From an uncultured Clostridium sp. (GTDB lineage: Bacteria > Bacillota > Clostridia > Lachnospirales > Lachnospiraceae), in contig USJW01000018.1 in assembly GCA_900555045.1 (NCBI GenBank), positions 1 through 52,696 on the forward strand: 52,696 nt of DNA, given 5' to 3'. Below, in pieces: positions 8,322 to 15,710 of the stretch (its first letter is position 1; every line of letters starts with the position of its first letter). A program made the position numbers and the translations under genes. The notes beneath the pieces are model-generated. The model worked only from the letters and a program-made list of their open reading frames with translations. It did no database searches and had not been told where the DNA came from.

Positions 8322-8936
8322 GAAATCGGACACGAAGAACCGCGCCAGGGAGAGCGGAGCTGCGAGGCCGGGGAGAAAACCGAAGGACCAAAAGACGGCC
8401 AGAACGTAGAGCGCCATGAGGGCCGCGCTGGCGATCAGGCACCTGCGCCGGTCTTCCTGGCTTGCCGCCGGGATGGGAATGATCCGGTTGATTCCGTGCA
8501 TCAGAGCGTTTGCCAGCGCAAAAAACAGGAAGGGCCAGACAAACTGGCGAAACAAGAGATAGGGGAGAGCCTGGTACTGACGCTTTCGCAACAGGTCCAG
8601 ATATTGCATGATCCTCAGGCCGACGGCTGTCCACACTGCGGTGGTGAGGGCCCAGATTGCCGCCAAAAGAAGATGGCGCTTTCTCGCCGCCGCCTTCGCC
8701 GCCGTGTCCTCCGCCGTTTCCTCCGTCACCGGGGGCTGGCCGTAGATGACGGTGAGAAGCTCCACCTCAAATGCCTTTGCCAGCGCCTCAAGTATCTCGA
8801 GGCTTGGCTGGGTCCTGCCGGTCTCCCAGTTGGACACAGCCTGCCGGGTGACACTCAGCTTCTCCGCCAGCTGCTCCTGGGACAGTCCCCGCTCTCTTCT
8901 CAGTTTTCCGATATGTTTGCCCACTGCATTGTTCAT
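8262..8936 (-). CDS. XRE-family transcriptional regulator with C-terminal membrane domain
   Basis: An N-terminal helix-turn-helix of the Cro/CI (XRE) type (residues about 5-60: IGKLRRERGLSQEQLAEKL, VTRQAVSNWETGRTQPS) is joined by a short Ala/Glu linker to four hydrophobic segments (about residues 85-105, 125-145, 160-185 and 200-222). This is a DNA-binding protein tethered to the membrane, a frequent architecture in Clostridia. ATG at 8936 is chosen because AAGGAGGT precedes it by five bases; the in-frame extension to 8987 lacks a ribosome site. A near-perfect dyad overlaps its leader and could be its own operator. Targets and signal are unknown. Confidence 0.82.
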   Translation of the reverse strand: MNNAVGKHIGKLRRERGLSQEQLAEKLSVTRQAVSNWETGRTQPSLEILEALAKAFEVELLTVIYGQPPVTEETAEDTAAKAAARKRHLLLAAIWALTTAVWTAVGLRIMQYLDLLRKRQYQALPYLLFRQFVWPFLFFALANALMHGINRIIPIPAASQEDRRRCLIASAALMALYVLAVFWSFGFLPGLAAPLSLARFFVSDFSGGAVFLVSGVLFYLGSAV

Positions 8937-8946
8937 AATGACCTCC

Positions 8947-8964
8947 TTGCGGAATTTCCCGCAA
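8947..8964. promoter_or_regulatory. Palindrome upstream of the XRE gene, candidate autoregulatory operator
   Basis: TTGCGGAATTTCCCGCAA has perfect 6-bp outer arms (TTGCGG/CCGCAA). It lies directly upstream of the ribosome binding site of the XRE regulator. Dyads of this size beside a repressor gene are often its own binding site; this is inference from position and symmetry. Confidence 0.4.
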
Positions 8965-9029
8965 TTTAATGATACCCGGTTTGGCATCTCCTGTCACGCA
9001 ACAAACCGTTGCATCGGGCATTTCTTGGC

Positions 9030-11201
9030 CTAGAGCGTCTCCACCACCAGCTGCGCCCGCCAGAGCGTCTCGTCCAGGGGGCGCTTTTTTGCGGCCGCGT
9101 CGATGATCAGCTGGCCGAGCTCCACCTCGAAGCGGTGGATGTCCAGGTGGGAGCCGCCGGTGCTGAGGATGGTCTTGCGGCTTCCCGCGCGCAGGTTCTT
9201 CTCAAAATCCCGCAGCCAGGGGTAGGCCCCCAGGATCTCGGCCTGCTCGTAGGCCAGCCGGCAGGAGGAGATACCGCCCATGATCATCAGGCGGGAGGCG
9301 ATCTCGTCGCCGGTGGCCCAGCAGATAAACCGGTAGGCCTCCTCCTTCTGGAGCGAGTGGGCGCTGACGCCCAGCACGCCGCCTCCTAAGAGCGGGCGGG
9401 AGCCGGGAACCGGCGCAAAGCCCACCTGGTTGGCGGAGAGGGCGTTCTGGGCCCGGATGATGCCGGAGGCATGGTTGGCAAAGAGGATGGTCATGGCCGT
9501 CTTTCCGCGGACGAAGGCGTCGGTGGCCGCGGTCCAGCTGTGAATCACCTCCGGGTCCGCGTAGGCGGCGGCCTCCAGGTAGTTTCTCAGCACCTTTTTC
9601 GCCTTCGGGGAGGAGAGGTGCAGCCGTCCGTCCTCGTCGTAGCTGTCCGCGCCCATCCCCAGGAGGCGCACCAGGTACTCGCTGGCCGTGGAGGAGGCGG
9701 TTCCCAGGGCGATGCTGGTGCCGTAGTCCGTGGGCGACTCCGGGCGGAAGCTGCGGGTGAAGAACCGCGCCACCTCGTTATACTCCTCAAAGGTCTCGGG
9801 AACCCGCAGGTGCTGCTTGGTGGCCTCAAAGTAGCTGCGCATCTGCATGGCATCCTCGAACAGGTCGCGGCGGTAGAAGAGCATCTGGGTGCTGATGTCG
9901 AAGGGGAACGCGTACAGGGTTCCGTCCACATAGGCGTAGTTCTCCTCCAGGCCGGGAAGAAAACGGGTGAGATGCTGTTTGGCATCGGGGTCCAGGCGGG
10001 TTAAGGGCTCCAAAATGGTCGGGGCCATGGAGTCGAAGCAGGACACGTCCAGGCGGATCACATCCCAGTTTAACTCCTGCCCGGAGAGAATGTGGCTGTA
10101 GATGGTGCTTAGGGGGAAGGTCTCCAGCTCCACCTTAATGCCGGTCTGCCGGGTGAAATTGGGCAGCAGGCAGCTTAGGGCCTGGGCGGTGGGGGAGGAG
10201 AGGAACAGCACCCGCAGCGTCTTTTCCCTGAGGACGGCGGGGCTCTTCTCAAAGGGCTGGCAGCAGGAGGGGGAGAGCACGCGGGAGGCCAGAGTGCCGC
10301 CTGATTCCACGGTGTCTAAAATGGCCTCGGCCGCCTCCTCGCCCAGGCGGGAGTAGTTGAGCGCCAGGGTGCAGTAGCGGCTGTCCTGGACCGCGCGCAG
10401 GGGGGCCAGGGTGAAGATCTGCGGCTCCTGCTTTACGCCCACCGTGTGGCTGGCGTTGTAGAGCTGGTCCGCGATCTCCACGCCGGAGGTGATGAAGCTG
10501 CCGCAGGGCTTGGCGCCGGTGAACGGCAGGTACGCGTCGGTGGAGCACTTTCCGTAGCTCATCTCCACATACGCTTCGGACGGCAGATCCGTGAACACGG
10601 AGCGCACCCCCTGAAGAAAATCGTGGTTGGGGGAGTAGTAGGTGCTGCCGGTAAAAATCTTGGGGGCCGCAAGGCCGCTGTCCGCGGCGCGCTTTGCCAG
10701 CTCCACGCCGGCTTCATAAAAGTCAAAGTAAAAGCAGGGGGCCTCGCCCTGTCCGGGTTTACGCTCCATAAAGAGCACCGGCGTCTGGGCCAGGCTCGGG
10801 ACGGCGTAGCGGCTGTCCGCATCCGGCAGGCAGGTCACGGTCAGAATCGCGCAGGCCTTGGCCGCTATGGCGCCGTCGATGGCCTGCTGCTCCCGATAGA
10901 GCACGTTGTCCGTCAAAAACAGCCGGGCAGAGTAGCCGCGCTCTTCCAGGCTTCTTAAAATTCCGGAATAGAGGTCACAGTACCGGGCATTGCGGATATC
11001 CGGCAATATGACCGCCACCGTCCGCGTCACTCCCTTTCGCAGGAGGCTGGCCTGCTCGTCGATCCGGTATCCCAGCGCTCTGGCTGTCTCCTGTACCAGA
11101 CGAATTTTTTCGCTGCTGACTCCCGGCTTCTTATTTAATACATTGGATACTGTGCTGTGGGAAACACCCGCGGCTTTTGCGATATCTTTGATTGTGGGCA
11201 T
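9030..11201 (-). CDS. LacI-family regulator fused to an extracellular-solute-binding-protein (SBP) domain
   Basis: A 723-residue protein with three parts. Residues 1-55 are a LacI helix-turn-helix (MPTIKDIAKAAGVSHSTVSN, VLNKKPGVS). Residues about 58-315 are the usual LacI periplasmic-binding-like domain (TVAVILPDIRNARYCDLYSGILRSLEERGY and so on). Residues about 327-723 resemble a family 1 ABC sugar-binding protein (TLRVLFLSS, FTRQTGIKVELETFP, LNWDVIRLD, YAFPFDISTQMLFYRRDLFEDA, FVRGKTAMTI, GFAPVPGSRPLLGGGVLGVS). There is no signal peptide or lipobox, so the whole protein should be cytoplasmic and the SBP part is presumably a second ligand sensor. ATG at 11201 is preferred over TTG at 11207 because AAAGGA is correctly spaced. 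No sugar transporter or glycosidase lies nearby, so the regulon is unknown. Confidence 0.88.
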   Translation of the reverse strand: MPTIKDIAKAAGVSHSTVSNVLNKKPGVSSEKIRLVQETARALGYRIDEQASLLRKGVTRTVAVILPDIRNARYCDLYSGILRSLEERGYSARLFLTDNVLYREQQAIDGAIAAKACAILTVTCLPDADSRYAVPSLAQTPVLFMERKPGQGEAPCFYFDFYEAGVELAKRAADSGLAAPKIFTGSTYYSPNHDFLQGVRSVFTDLPSEAYVEMSYGKCSTDAYLPFTGAKPCGSFITSGVEIADQLYNASHTVGVKQEPQIFTLAPLRAVQDSRYCTLALNYSRLGEEAAEAILDTVESGGTLASRVLSPSCCQPFEKSPAVLREKTLRVLFLSSPTAQALSCLLPNFTRQTGIKVELETFPLSTIYSHILSGQELNWDVIRLDVSCFDSMAPTILEPLTRLDPDAKQHLTRFLPGLEENYAYVDGTLYAFPFDISTQMLFYRRDLFEDAMQMRSYFEATKQHLRVPETFEEYNEVARFFTRSFRPESPTDYGTSIALGTASSTASEYLVRLLGMGADSYDEDGRLHLSSPKAKKVLRNYLEAAAYADPEVIHSWTAATDAFVRGKTAMTILFANHASGIIRAQNALSANQVGFAPVPGSRPLLGGGVLGVSAHSLQKEEAYRFICWATGDEIASRLMIMGGISSCRLAYEQAEILGAYPWLRDFEKNLRAGSRKTILSTGGSHLDIHRFEVELGQLIIDAAAKKRPLDETLWRAQLVVETL

Positions 11202-11219
11202 ATTCAAGTCCTTTCTCTA

Positions 11220-11232
11220 TCCGGTTGCCGGA
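11220..11232. promoter_or_regulatory. Small dyad between promoter and start of the LacI-SBP gene
   Basis: TCCGG-TTG-CCGGA lies between the predicted -10 box and the start codon, where an autorepressing LacI protein would bind. The symmetry is short and the assignment is speculative. Confidence 0.25.
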
Positions 11233-11253
11233 AGGTAAATATAAGTCAATTTA

Positions 11254-11282
11254 ATTATAGAAAAAAATCGGTTAAAAAGCAA
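11254..11282 (-). promoter_or_regulatory. Promoter of the LacI-SBP gene
   Basis: On the minus strand, TTGCTT (11282-11277) and TATAAT (11259-11254) are spaced by 17 bases, about 55 bases upstream of the ATG. The -35 box falls inside the 3' end of the degenerate amidohydrolase fragment. Confidence 0.6.
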
Positions 11283-11445
11283 TCAGTATGCGGAACTGGG
11301 GATGGGTATCAGGCCAGGTGGTCGCCTCGAAGCCATGCTTTTTCAGAACCTCCAGACAGTATTTCTGTGTTTCGTGCTCCTTAAAACCGGTCTCCGGGTG
11401 GTTCCAGAGCCGCTTGGTACAAATCTCCCATATTAAATCCTCCTT
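11272..11445 (-). pseudogene. Remnant of an M20-family amidohydrolase/peptidase (N-terminal piece only)
   Basis: The frame reads KEDLIWEICTKRLWNHPETG followed by FKEHETQKYCLEVLKKHGFEATTW. This matches the N-terminal helix region of M20/amidohydrolase enzymes (xLxxHPExGFxExxT). It then hits a stop about 57 codons in. The metal-binding and dimerisation domains (over 300 residues) are absent. An AAGGAGG-ATTTAAT-ATG start signal sits at about 11435 but is out of frame with the conserved peptide, as if a base had been gained after the start codon. It lies directly downstream of the MocR-like regulator, whose ancestral target it may have been. Confidence 0.6.
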
Positions 11446-11515
11446 ATATCTGATAGCAGTGAAATAGTTTATCCAACTATCTTCAGAGGGTAAAGTACCA
11501 TAACGGTTTTGATAC

Positions 11516-11541
11516 ATGTACCAACTTGCATGTTGGTACAT
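11516..11541. promoter_or_regulatory. 10-bp-arm inverted repeat between the MocR gene and the M20 fragment
   Basis: ATGTACCAAC and GTTGGTACAT form a perfect inverted repeat with a six-base centre (TTGCAT). It starts 14 bases past the MocR stop codon and lies upstream of the broken amidohydrolase. The GT-AC core resembles GntR-family operator half sites. There is no T run, so a terminator is unlikely. Confidence 0.45.
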
Positions 11542-11554
11542 AGGTCAGAATAAA

Positions 11555-13021
11555 TTAACAGCTCATAATCAGCTCGAGGAGCAGTTCTACCCCCTCCTTA
11601 ATCTGTTCGTCCGAGGCGGAGGAGAAGGAGAGGCGCAGATATCCCTCCCCCTTGCTTCCCTCGGTGAAAAAGGTATTTCCGGGCATCAGAAGCAGCCCCT
11701 GCCTCTCGGCGGCGGCCGTGAGCTGTCGGTCGTTCAAGTGTTCCGGCAGGCGGACCCAGATCACCAGGCCGCCGGCAGGCTCGCGAAAGGACAGCCCTGG
11801 GATGCGCCAGAGCGCTTCGCACATCAGGTCCCGCTTGCGCCTGTAAAATTCGGTCAGAAATTTCCGGTGCTTTTGGCAGTAGCCTTTTTCATAGAAGCGC
11901 GCCCACATGTACTGGCTCATGCTGTTGAGGAACAGCTGGTCCTTGTTGATGATCCGCCGGTAGGTTTTGATCACGTTGTCGGGCGCCACAATGTAGCCGA
12001 TCCGCGCGCCGGGAAAGAAGGACAGGTTGAAGGAGTCCATGTAGATGACGGAGTTTGTGCGGTCCATGGAGTACAGGCTGGGGAGGTGCACGCCGCTGTA
12101 GTTGAAGTCATACATGGAATCGTCCTCCACAATCGGGATGTTGTGGGTGAAGGCGCAGTCCAGGAGCCGCTTGCGCTTTTCAAGGCTCATGACGCTGGTG
12201 GAGGGGTTGTGAAAATTGGGCATGGTGTAGATCAGCCTGGGGCGGTAGCGCTCCACCAGGTTCTCGAGGACCTCGATCTGTATCCCGTCCGGCTCCGTGG
12301 GCACAAAGAGCACGTGTGCGCCCGTGTGCAGCAGAATGTTTACGATGGCCGGCAGAACCGGTTCCTCCACGACGGCGAAATCCCCCTCCTTTAAGTACAT
12401 GAAGGCGATGTTGCTGAGGGCCTCGTAGGTCTCGCTTATCACCTGGATATTCTGCGGCTGCACGTAGATGTTCCGCTCAAAGAGCATGTCCGCCAGGCAG
12501 CTTCTAAGTCGCTCGGTGCCCTGGGGATCGCAGAACCAGAAGGGCTCCGCCGTCCCGTCGGCCGCGATCTCCCCAAGGATCTCATGGATGTAAGCCAAAG
12601 GAAGCGTCTCGCGGTTGGCCAGCACTCCGGCAAATGGGATCGCGTCGGAGAGGTAGGAGGAATTGTACAGGCGCTGGAAGGTGTTCTGAAGTCCTAAAAA
12701 ATGGTAATTAAAATTTTTGTCCAGGGAGGAGAAGGGGCGCTTTGTCTCGGTCTTGCTGTCCGGCTTCACCTCCGCCGGGCTGTTTCTGACAAAATATCCC
12801 CTGGGCGCCTTGACGGACGCGTAGACCAGGCCCTCCTGGATCAGAAACTCGTAGGCCTTCTTCACGGTGTTGCGGTGGACGCCAAGCTTTTCCACCAGCT
12901 GCCGCTCTGAGGGGAGCTTGAAGCCGTCCGCCAGCTGGCCGGACAGAATCTGATCCCGGATCGTGTTCCGGATCTGCTTATACAGTGGGGTTGTGCTGCC
13001 ATGCTTTAACTGAATATCCAT
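11555..13021 (-). CDS. MocR-type (GntR HTH + aminotransferase-like) regulator lacking the PLP lysine
   Basis: A 488-residue protein. Residues 1-78 are a GntR winged helix (STTPLYKQIRNTIRDQI, LPSERQLVEKLGVHRNTVKKAYEFL). Residues about 115-488 are a fold-type I aminotransferase domain, the MocR/PdxR/GabR arrangement. MocR proteins normally bind PLP through the lysine of an SFSKTLxPGxRxGY motif. Here the segment reads SFNLSFFPGARIGY, so Leu333 replaces the lysine. The phosphate-binding ITSGAQQA-like loop also reads ISETYEALS. The aspartate in VEDDSMYDF and the NP of the FHNPSTS loop remain. The domain has therefore probably lost covalent PLP binding but kept an amino-acid or structural role. A palindrome and a broken M20 hydrolase lie immediately downstream. 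Confidence 0.88.
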   Translation of the reverse strand: MDIQLKHGSTTPLYKQIRNTIRDQILSGQLADGFKLPSERQLVEKLGVHRNTVKKAYEFLIQEGLVYASVKAPRGYFVRNSPAEVKPDSKTETKRPFSSLDKNFNYHFLGLQNTFQRLYNSSYLSDAIPFAGVLANRETLPLAYIHEILGEIAADGTAEPFWFCDPQGTERLRSCLADMLFERNIYVQPQNIQVISETYEALSNIAFMYLKEGDFAVVEEPVLPAIVNILLHTGAHVLFVPTEPDGIQIEVLENLVERYRPRLIYTMPNFHNPSTSVMSLEKRKRLLDCAFTHNIPIVEDDSMYDFNYSGVHLPSLYSMDRTNSVIYMDSFNLSFFPGARIGYIVAPDNVIKTYRRIINKDQLFLNSMSQYMWARFYEKGYCQKHRKFLTEFYRRKRDLMCEALWRIPGLSFREPAGGLVIWVRLPEHLNDRQLTAAAERQGLLLMPGNTFFTEGSKGEGYLRLSFSSASDEQIKEGVELLLELIMSC

Positions 13022-13034
13022 GATTTTCTCCTCC

Positions 13035-13928
13035 TTATGGGGTTTCCTGTGAGAGCGCGCAGACTCTCGCTATAAACTCGTCCATCTCCCTGGTCTTCCA
13101 TTTGCTTTTGTGAAAAAATATCTGCTGGTACATGACGGCCTTCAAATCTTTCACATCCAGCTGGATCAGCTCGCCCCGCCGGAGGCACTCTTCGGCCGCA
13201 AAGCGGGGGAGATAGGAGATGCCGCCGTTCTCCCTCAACAGCTTGGTGATAAAATCGGTGTTGCTGACCTCCACGGCGGGGATCAGCTCCAGGCTCTGGG
13301 TCTCCAAAAATGAGTCCAGCGCTCTCCGGTAGTTCTCATTTTTTTCGGTGAGGAAAAATGGCTCCCCGATGAGGTCACTGAGGCAGACGGTTTTCGGGCG
13401 GCCGTCCCAGTAGGAGGGGGAGGTGACAAACACGATGGGCTCCAGCTGGTCCATGGCTTTCACCCAGTTTTTATTGTACCGGTCACTGTCCAGGAGATAG
13501 ATCAGGTCCAGCTGGTTCTGCTCTAACAGCTCGTAGAGCTGCCCCGGCGGGGCGGTTGTGATTTTGATGGGGACTTTTGGGTGGTGTGTCCGGAAATAGC
13601 GCAGCACGGGCGGCAGCTTTGTGAAGCACAGGGACTCCAGGGTGCCGATGTGCAGGGGATTTTTGAGCTCGGTCTCCTCGGAGGCCAGCTCCCTCGCCTG
13701 GTTGACATCCCGGAGGATCTGCTGGCTCTGCTCGAGGAAGCGCCGCCCCTGGGGCGTCAGGGCTATTTTTCTGCCGAGGCGGTCGAACAGCCGGGTGCCA
13801 AGCTCCTCCTCCAGCAGCCGGATCTGTACGGTCACGGCGGACTGGGAGTAGCCCAGGAGCTCCGCGGTTTTTGAGAAGCTCTCCAGCTGGGCCGCCGTGA
13901 CAAAGGTCTTTAACTGTCTGAGTTCCAC
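13035..13928 (-). CDS. LysR-family transcriptional regulator, divergent from sdaAB
   Basis: A 297-residue LysR protein. The N-terminal winged helix (MELRQLKTFVTAAQLESFSKTAELLGYSQSAVTVQI) is followed by an effector-binding domain of about 200 residues (LHIGTLESLCFTKLPPVLRYF onward). Start is GTG at 13928, with AAAGGAGG placed correctly. It is transcribed away from the serine dehydratase genes across a 146-base AT-rich gap, the classic LysR arrangement. Activation of sdaAB-sdaAA by serine or a related ligand is therefore the natural hypothesis. It lies 13 bases from the MocR gene on the same strand and may be co-transcribed with it. Confidence 0.9.
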   Translation of the reverse strand: MELRQLKTFVTAAQLESFSKTAELLGYSQSAVTVQIRLLEEELGTRLFDRLGRKIALTPQGRRFLEQSQQILRDVNQARELASEETELKNPLHIGTLESLCFTKLPPVLRYFRTHHPKVPIKITTAPPGQLYELLEQNQLDLIYLLDSDRYNKNWVKAMDQLEPIVFVTSPSYWDGRPKTVCLSDLIGEPFFLTEKNENYRRALDSFLETQSLELIPAVEVSNTDFITKLLRENGGISYLPRFAAEECLRRGELIQLDVKDLKAVMYQQIFFHKSKWKTREMDEFIARVCALSQETP

Positions 13929-13982
13929 GGTTTGCCTCCTTTGATATGAATTTAATTCAATTATATCATAAATTCTATGAAT

Positions 13983-14010
13983 TTGATTTATTTATTTCTT
14001 GTGCTAAAAT
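13983..14010 (+). promoter_or_regulatory. Promoter for sdaAB-sdaAA in the LysR/sda divergent gap
   Basis: TTGATT (13983-13988) and TAAAAT (14005-14010) have a 16-base spacer, 65 bases before the sdaAB ATG. Upstream, at 13948-13982, AT-rich partial dyads such as TGAATTTAATTCA could serve as LysR T-N11-A sites. The gap holds no other gene. Confidence 0.45.
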
Positions 14011-14074
14011 GAGACCATAGAGCGGCCGGCTGCGCAGCGGACACTTGAGTTTTCAGTGAAAAGAGGAAGGATTT

Positions 14075-14755
14075 ATGTCGTTTATCAGTATCTTTGACGT
14101 TTTGGGCCCGAACATGGTGGGGCCCTCCAGCTCCCACACTGCGGGCGCGTGCTCCATCGCCCTGTTGGCCCACAAAATGTTGGGGGAGCCGGTCAGGCAG
14201 GTGGAATTTACCCTCTACGGCTCCTTCGCCAAGACCTACCGGGGACACGGCACGGACCGGGCGCTGCTGGGGGGCGTGATGGGATTTGCCACGGACGATG
14301 TGCGCATACCGCAGGCATTCCAATTGGCTGAGCAGCAGAATATTGCGTGGCACTTTGCCTGCAATGAGACGGAGACGGAGCTGCACCCCAACACGGTGGA
14401 CATTTCTGTGACGGGCGTCACGGGGAAAACCGTATCCCTGAGGGGAGAATCGGTGGGCGGCGGTAAAATACGGATTGCGCGCATAAACGGCATCGAGGTG
14501 GATTTTTCGGGCGAGTACAATACGCTCATTGTGGTCCACAGGGACTGCATCGGCATGGCCGCCCACATCACCAGCTGCCTGAGCGAGGGGCAGGTCAACA
14601 TTGCCTTTATGAAGTTGTTCCGGGAGGCCAGGGGCGACAAGGCGTACAGCATCGTGGAGTTTGACGGGGTGCTGCCGGACGCCATCCTGCAGAAAATCCG
14701 GGAGAAGAAGGACGTGGCGAATGTGATGCTGATACAGGTGAGGGAGGGAAAATGA
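14075..14755 (+). CDS. sdaAB: L-serine dehydratase, beta subunit
   Basis: Small subunit of the iron-sulfur L-serine ammonia-lyase that converts serine to pyruvate and ammonia. The 226 residues include the conserved start FISIFDVLGPNMVGPSSSHT, the GSFAKTYRGHGTDRALLGG stretch and a C-terminal ACT-like domain (about residues 148-222, TLIVVHRDCIGMAAHITSCL). GAGGAAGG precedes the ATG. The stop overlaps the sdaAA start by four bases (ATGATG context), so the two subunits are translationally coupled. Confidence 0.95.
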   Translation: MSFISIFDVLGPNMVGPSSSHTAGACSIALLAHKMLGEPVRQVEFTLYGSFAKTYRGHGTDRALLGGVMGFATDDVRIPQAFQLAEQQNIAWHFACNETETELHPNTVDISVTGVTGKTVSLRGESVGGGKIRIARINGIEVDFSGEYNTLIVVHRDCIGMAAHITSCLSEGQVNIAFMKLFREARGDKAYSIVEFDGVLPDAILQKIREKKDVANVMLIQVREGK

Positions 14756-15624
14756 TGGATTTTAAGAATGCGGCGGAGCTGGCGGCGCTCTGCGAAACCT
14801 ACGGCTGCCCGATCTCCGAGATCATGAAGCGCAGAGAGTGCAGCCAGACGGATGTGACAGAAGAGGCACTTGATGAGCGGATGAGCCAGGCGCTTGAGAT
14901 TATGAGAAGGGCGGCAAATGAGCCGATTGAAGCGCCGCGGCGCTCCATGGGAGGGCTGATCGGCGGCGAGGCCAGGCAGGTGGATCTGCATCGGCGGGAG
15001 GGAAAGGCCATCTGCGGGAGCCCGCTCTCCCGGGCGATCACCTACGCCATGGCGGTGCTGGAGGTGAACAGCTCCATGGGATTGATTGTGGCGGCCCCCA
15101 CGGCCGGCTCCTCGGGGGTGGTGCCCGGGGTTTTGCTGGCGCTCCAGGATGAGAACGGTCTCTCCGACCAGGCGCTTCTTGGCGCGCTGTACAATGCCAG
15201 CGCCATCGGCTACCTGGCTATGCGAAATGCCACGGTCTCGGGAGCCGTGGGCGGCTGCCAGGCGGAGGTGGGGGTGGCCTCGGCCATGGCGGCCAGCGCG
15301 GCGGTGGAGCTCATGGGCGGAACGCCGAACCAGTGCCTGGAGGCGGCGTCCACCGCGCTCATGAACCTGCTTGGCCTGGTGTGCGACCCGGTGGGGGGCC
15401 TGGTGGAGTATCCCTGCCAGAACAGGAACGCCATCGGCGCAGCGGGGGCGCTTACAGCGGCGGAGCTGGCCCTTTGCGGAGTGAAGCAGATGATCCCCCT
15501 CGACGAGATGCTGGCGGCAATGTACAATGTGGGAAGGCGGCTCTCACCGGATTTTCGGGAGACGGCGATGGGCGGGTGCGCGGTCACGCCGTCGGCATGC
15601 GCGGCGTGCGGGAAGTGCTCTTAG
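14752..15624 (+). CDS. sdaAA: L-serine dehydratase, alpha subunit
   Basis: Catalytic [4Fe-4S] subunit. The 290 residues carry GLIVAAPTAGSSGVVPG and the cluster cysteines in VGGCQAEVG and VCDPVGGLVEYPCQNRN; the oxygen-labile cluster lacks a fourth protein ligand and acts as a Lewis acid. The C-terminal tail with clustered cysteines (SACAACGKCS) is usual for the family. Together with SdaAB it forms the heterodimeric enzyme used by anaerobic Firmicutes for serine catabolism. Confidence 0.95.
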   Translation: MMDFKNAAELAALCETYGCPISEIMKRRECSQTDVTEEALDERMSQALEIMRRAANEPIEAPRRSMGGLIGGEARQVDLHRREGKAICGSPLSRAITYAMAVLEVNSSMGLIVAAPTAGSSGVVPGVLLALQDENGLSDQALLGALYNASAIGYLAMRNATVSGAVGGCQAEVGVASAMAASAAVELMGGTPNQCLEAASTALMNLLGLVCDPVGGLVEYPCQNRNAIGAAGALTAAELALCGVKQMIPLDEMLAAMYNVGRRLSPDFRETAMGGCAVTPSACAACGKCS

Positions 15625-15636
15625 ATAGAAAAAGAT

Positions 15637-15670
15637 AGAAAACGGGCTGACAAATGGCAACCCGTTTTCT
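15637..15670. terminator. Bidirectional hairpin between sdaAA and the iron alcohol dehydrogenase
   Basis: AGAAAACGGG and CCCGTTTTCT form a perfect 10-bp stem between two convergent genes. The T-rich side on the minus strand (CTTTTTCT) makes it a better terminator for the alcohol dehydrogenase than for sdaAA. Confidence 0.7.
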
Positions 15671-15710
15671 GTGAGGCAGTAAAAAACAAACCGTTTATAG
15701 GAAGTTGGTA

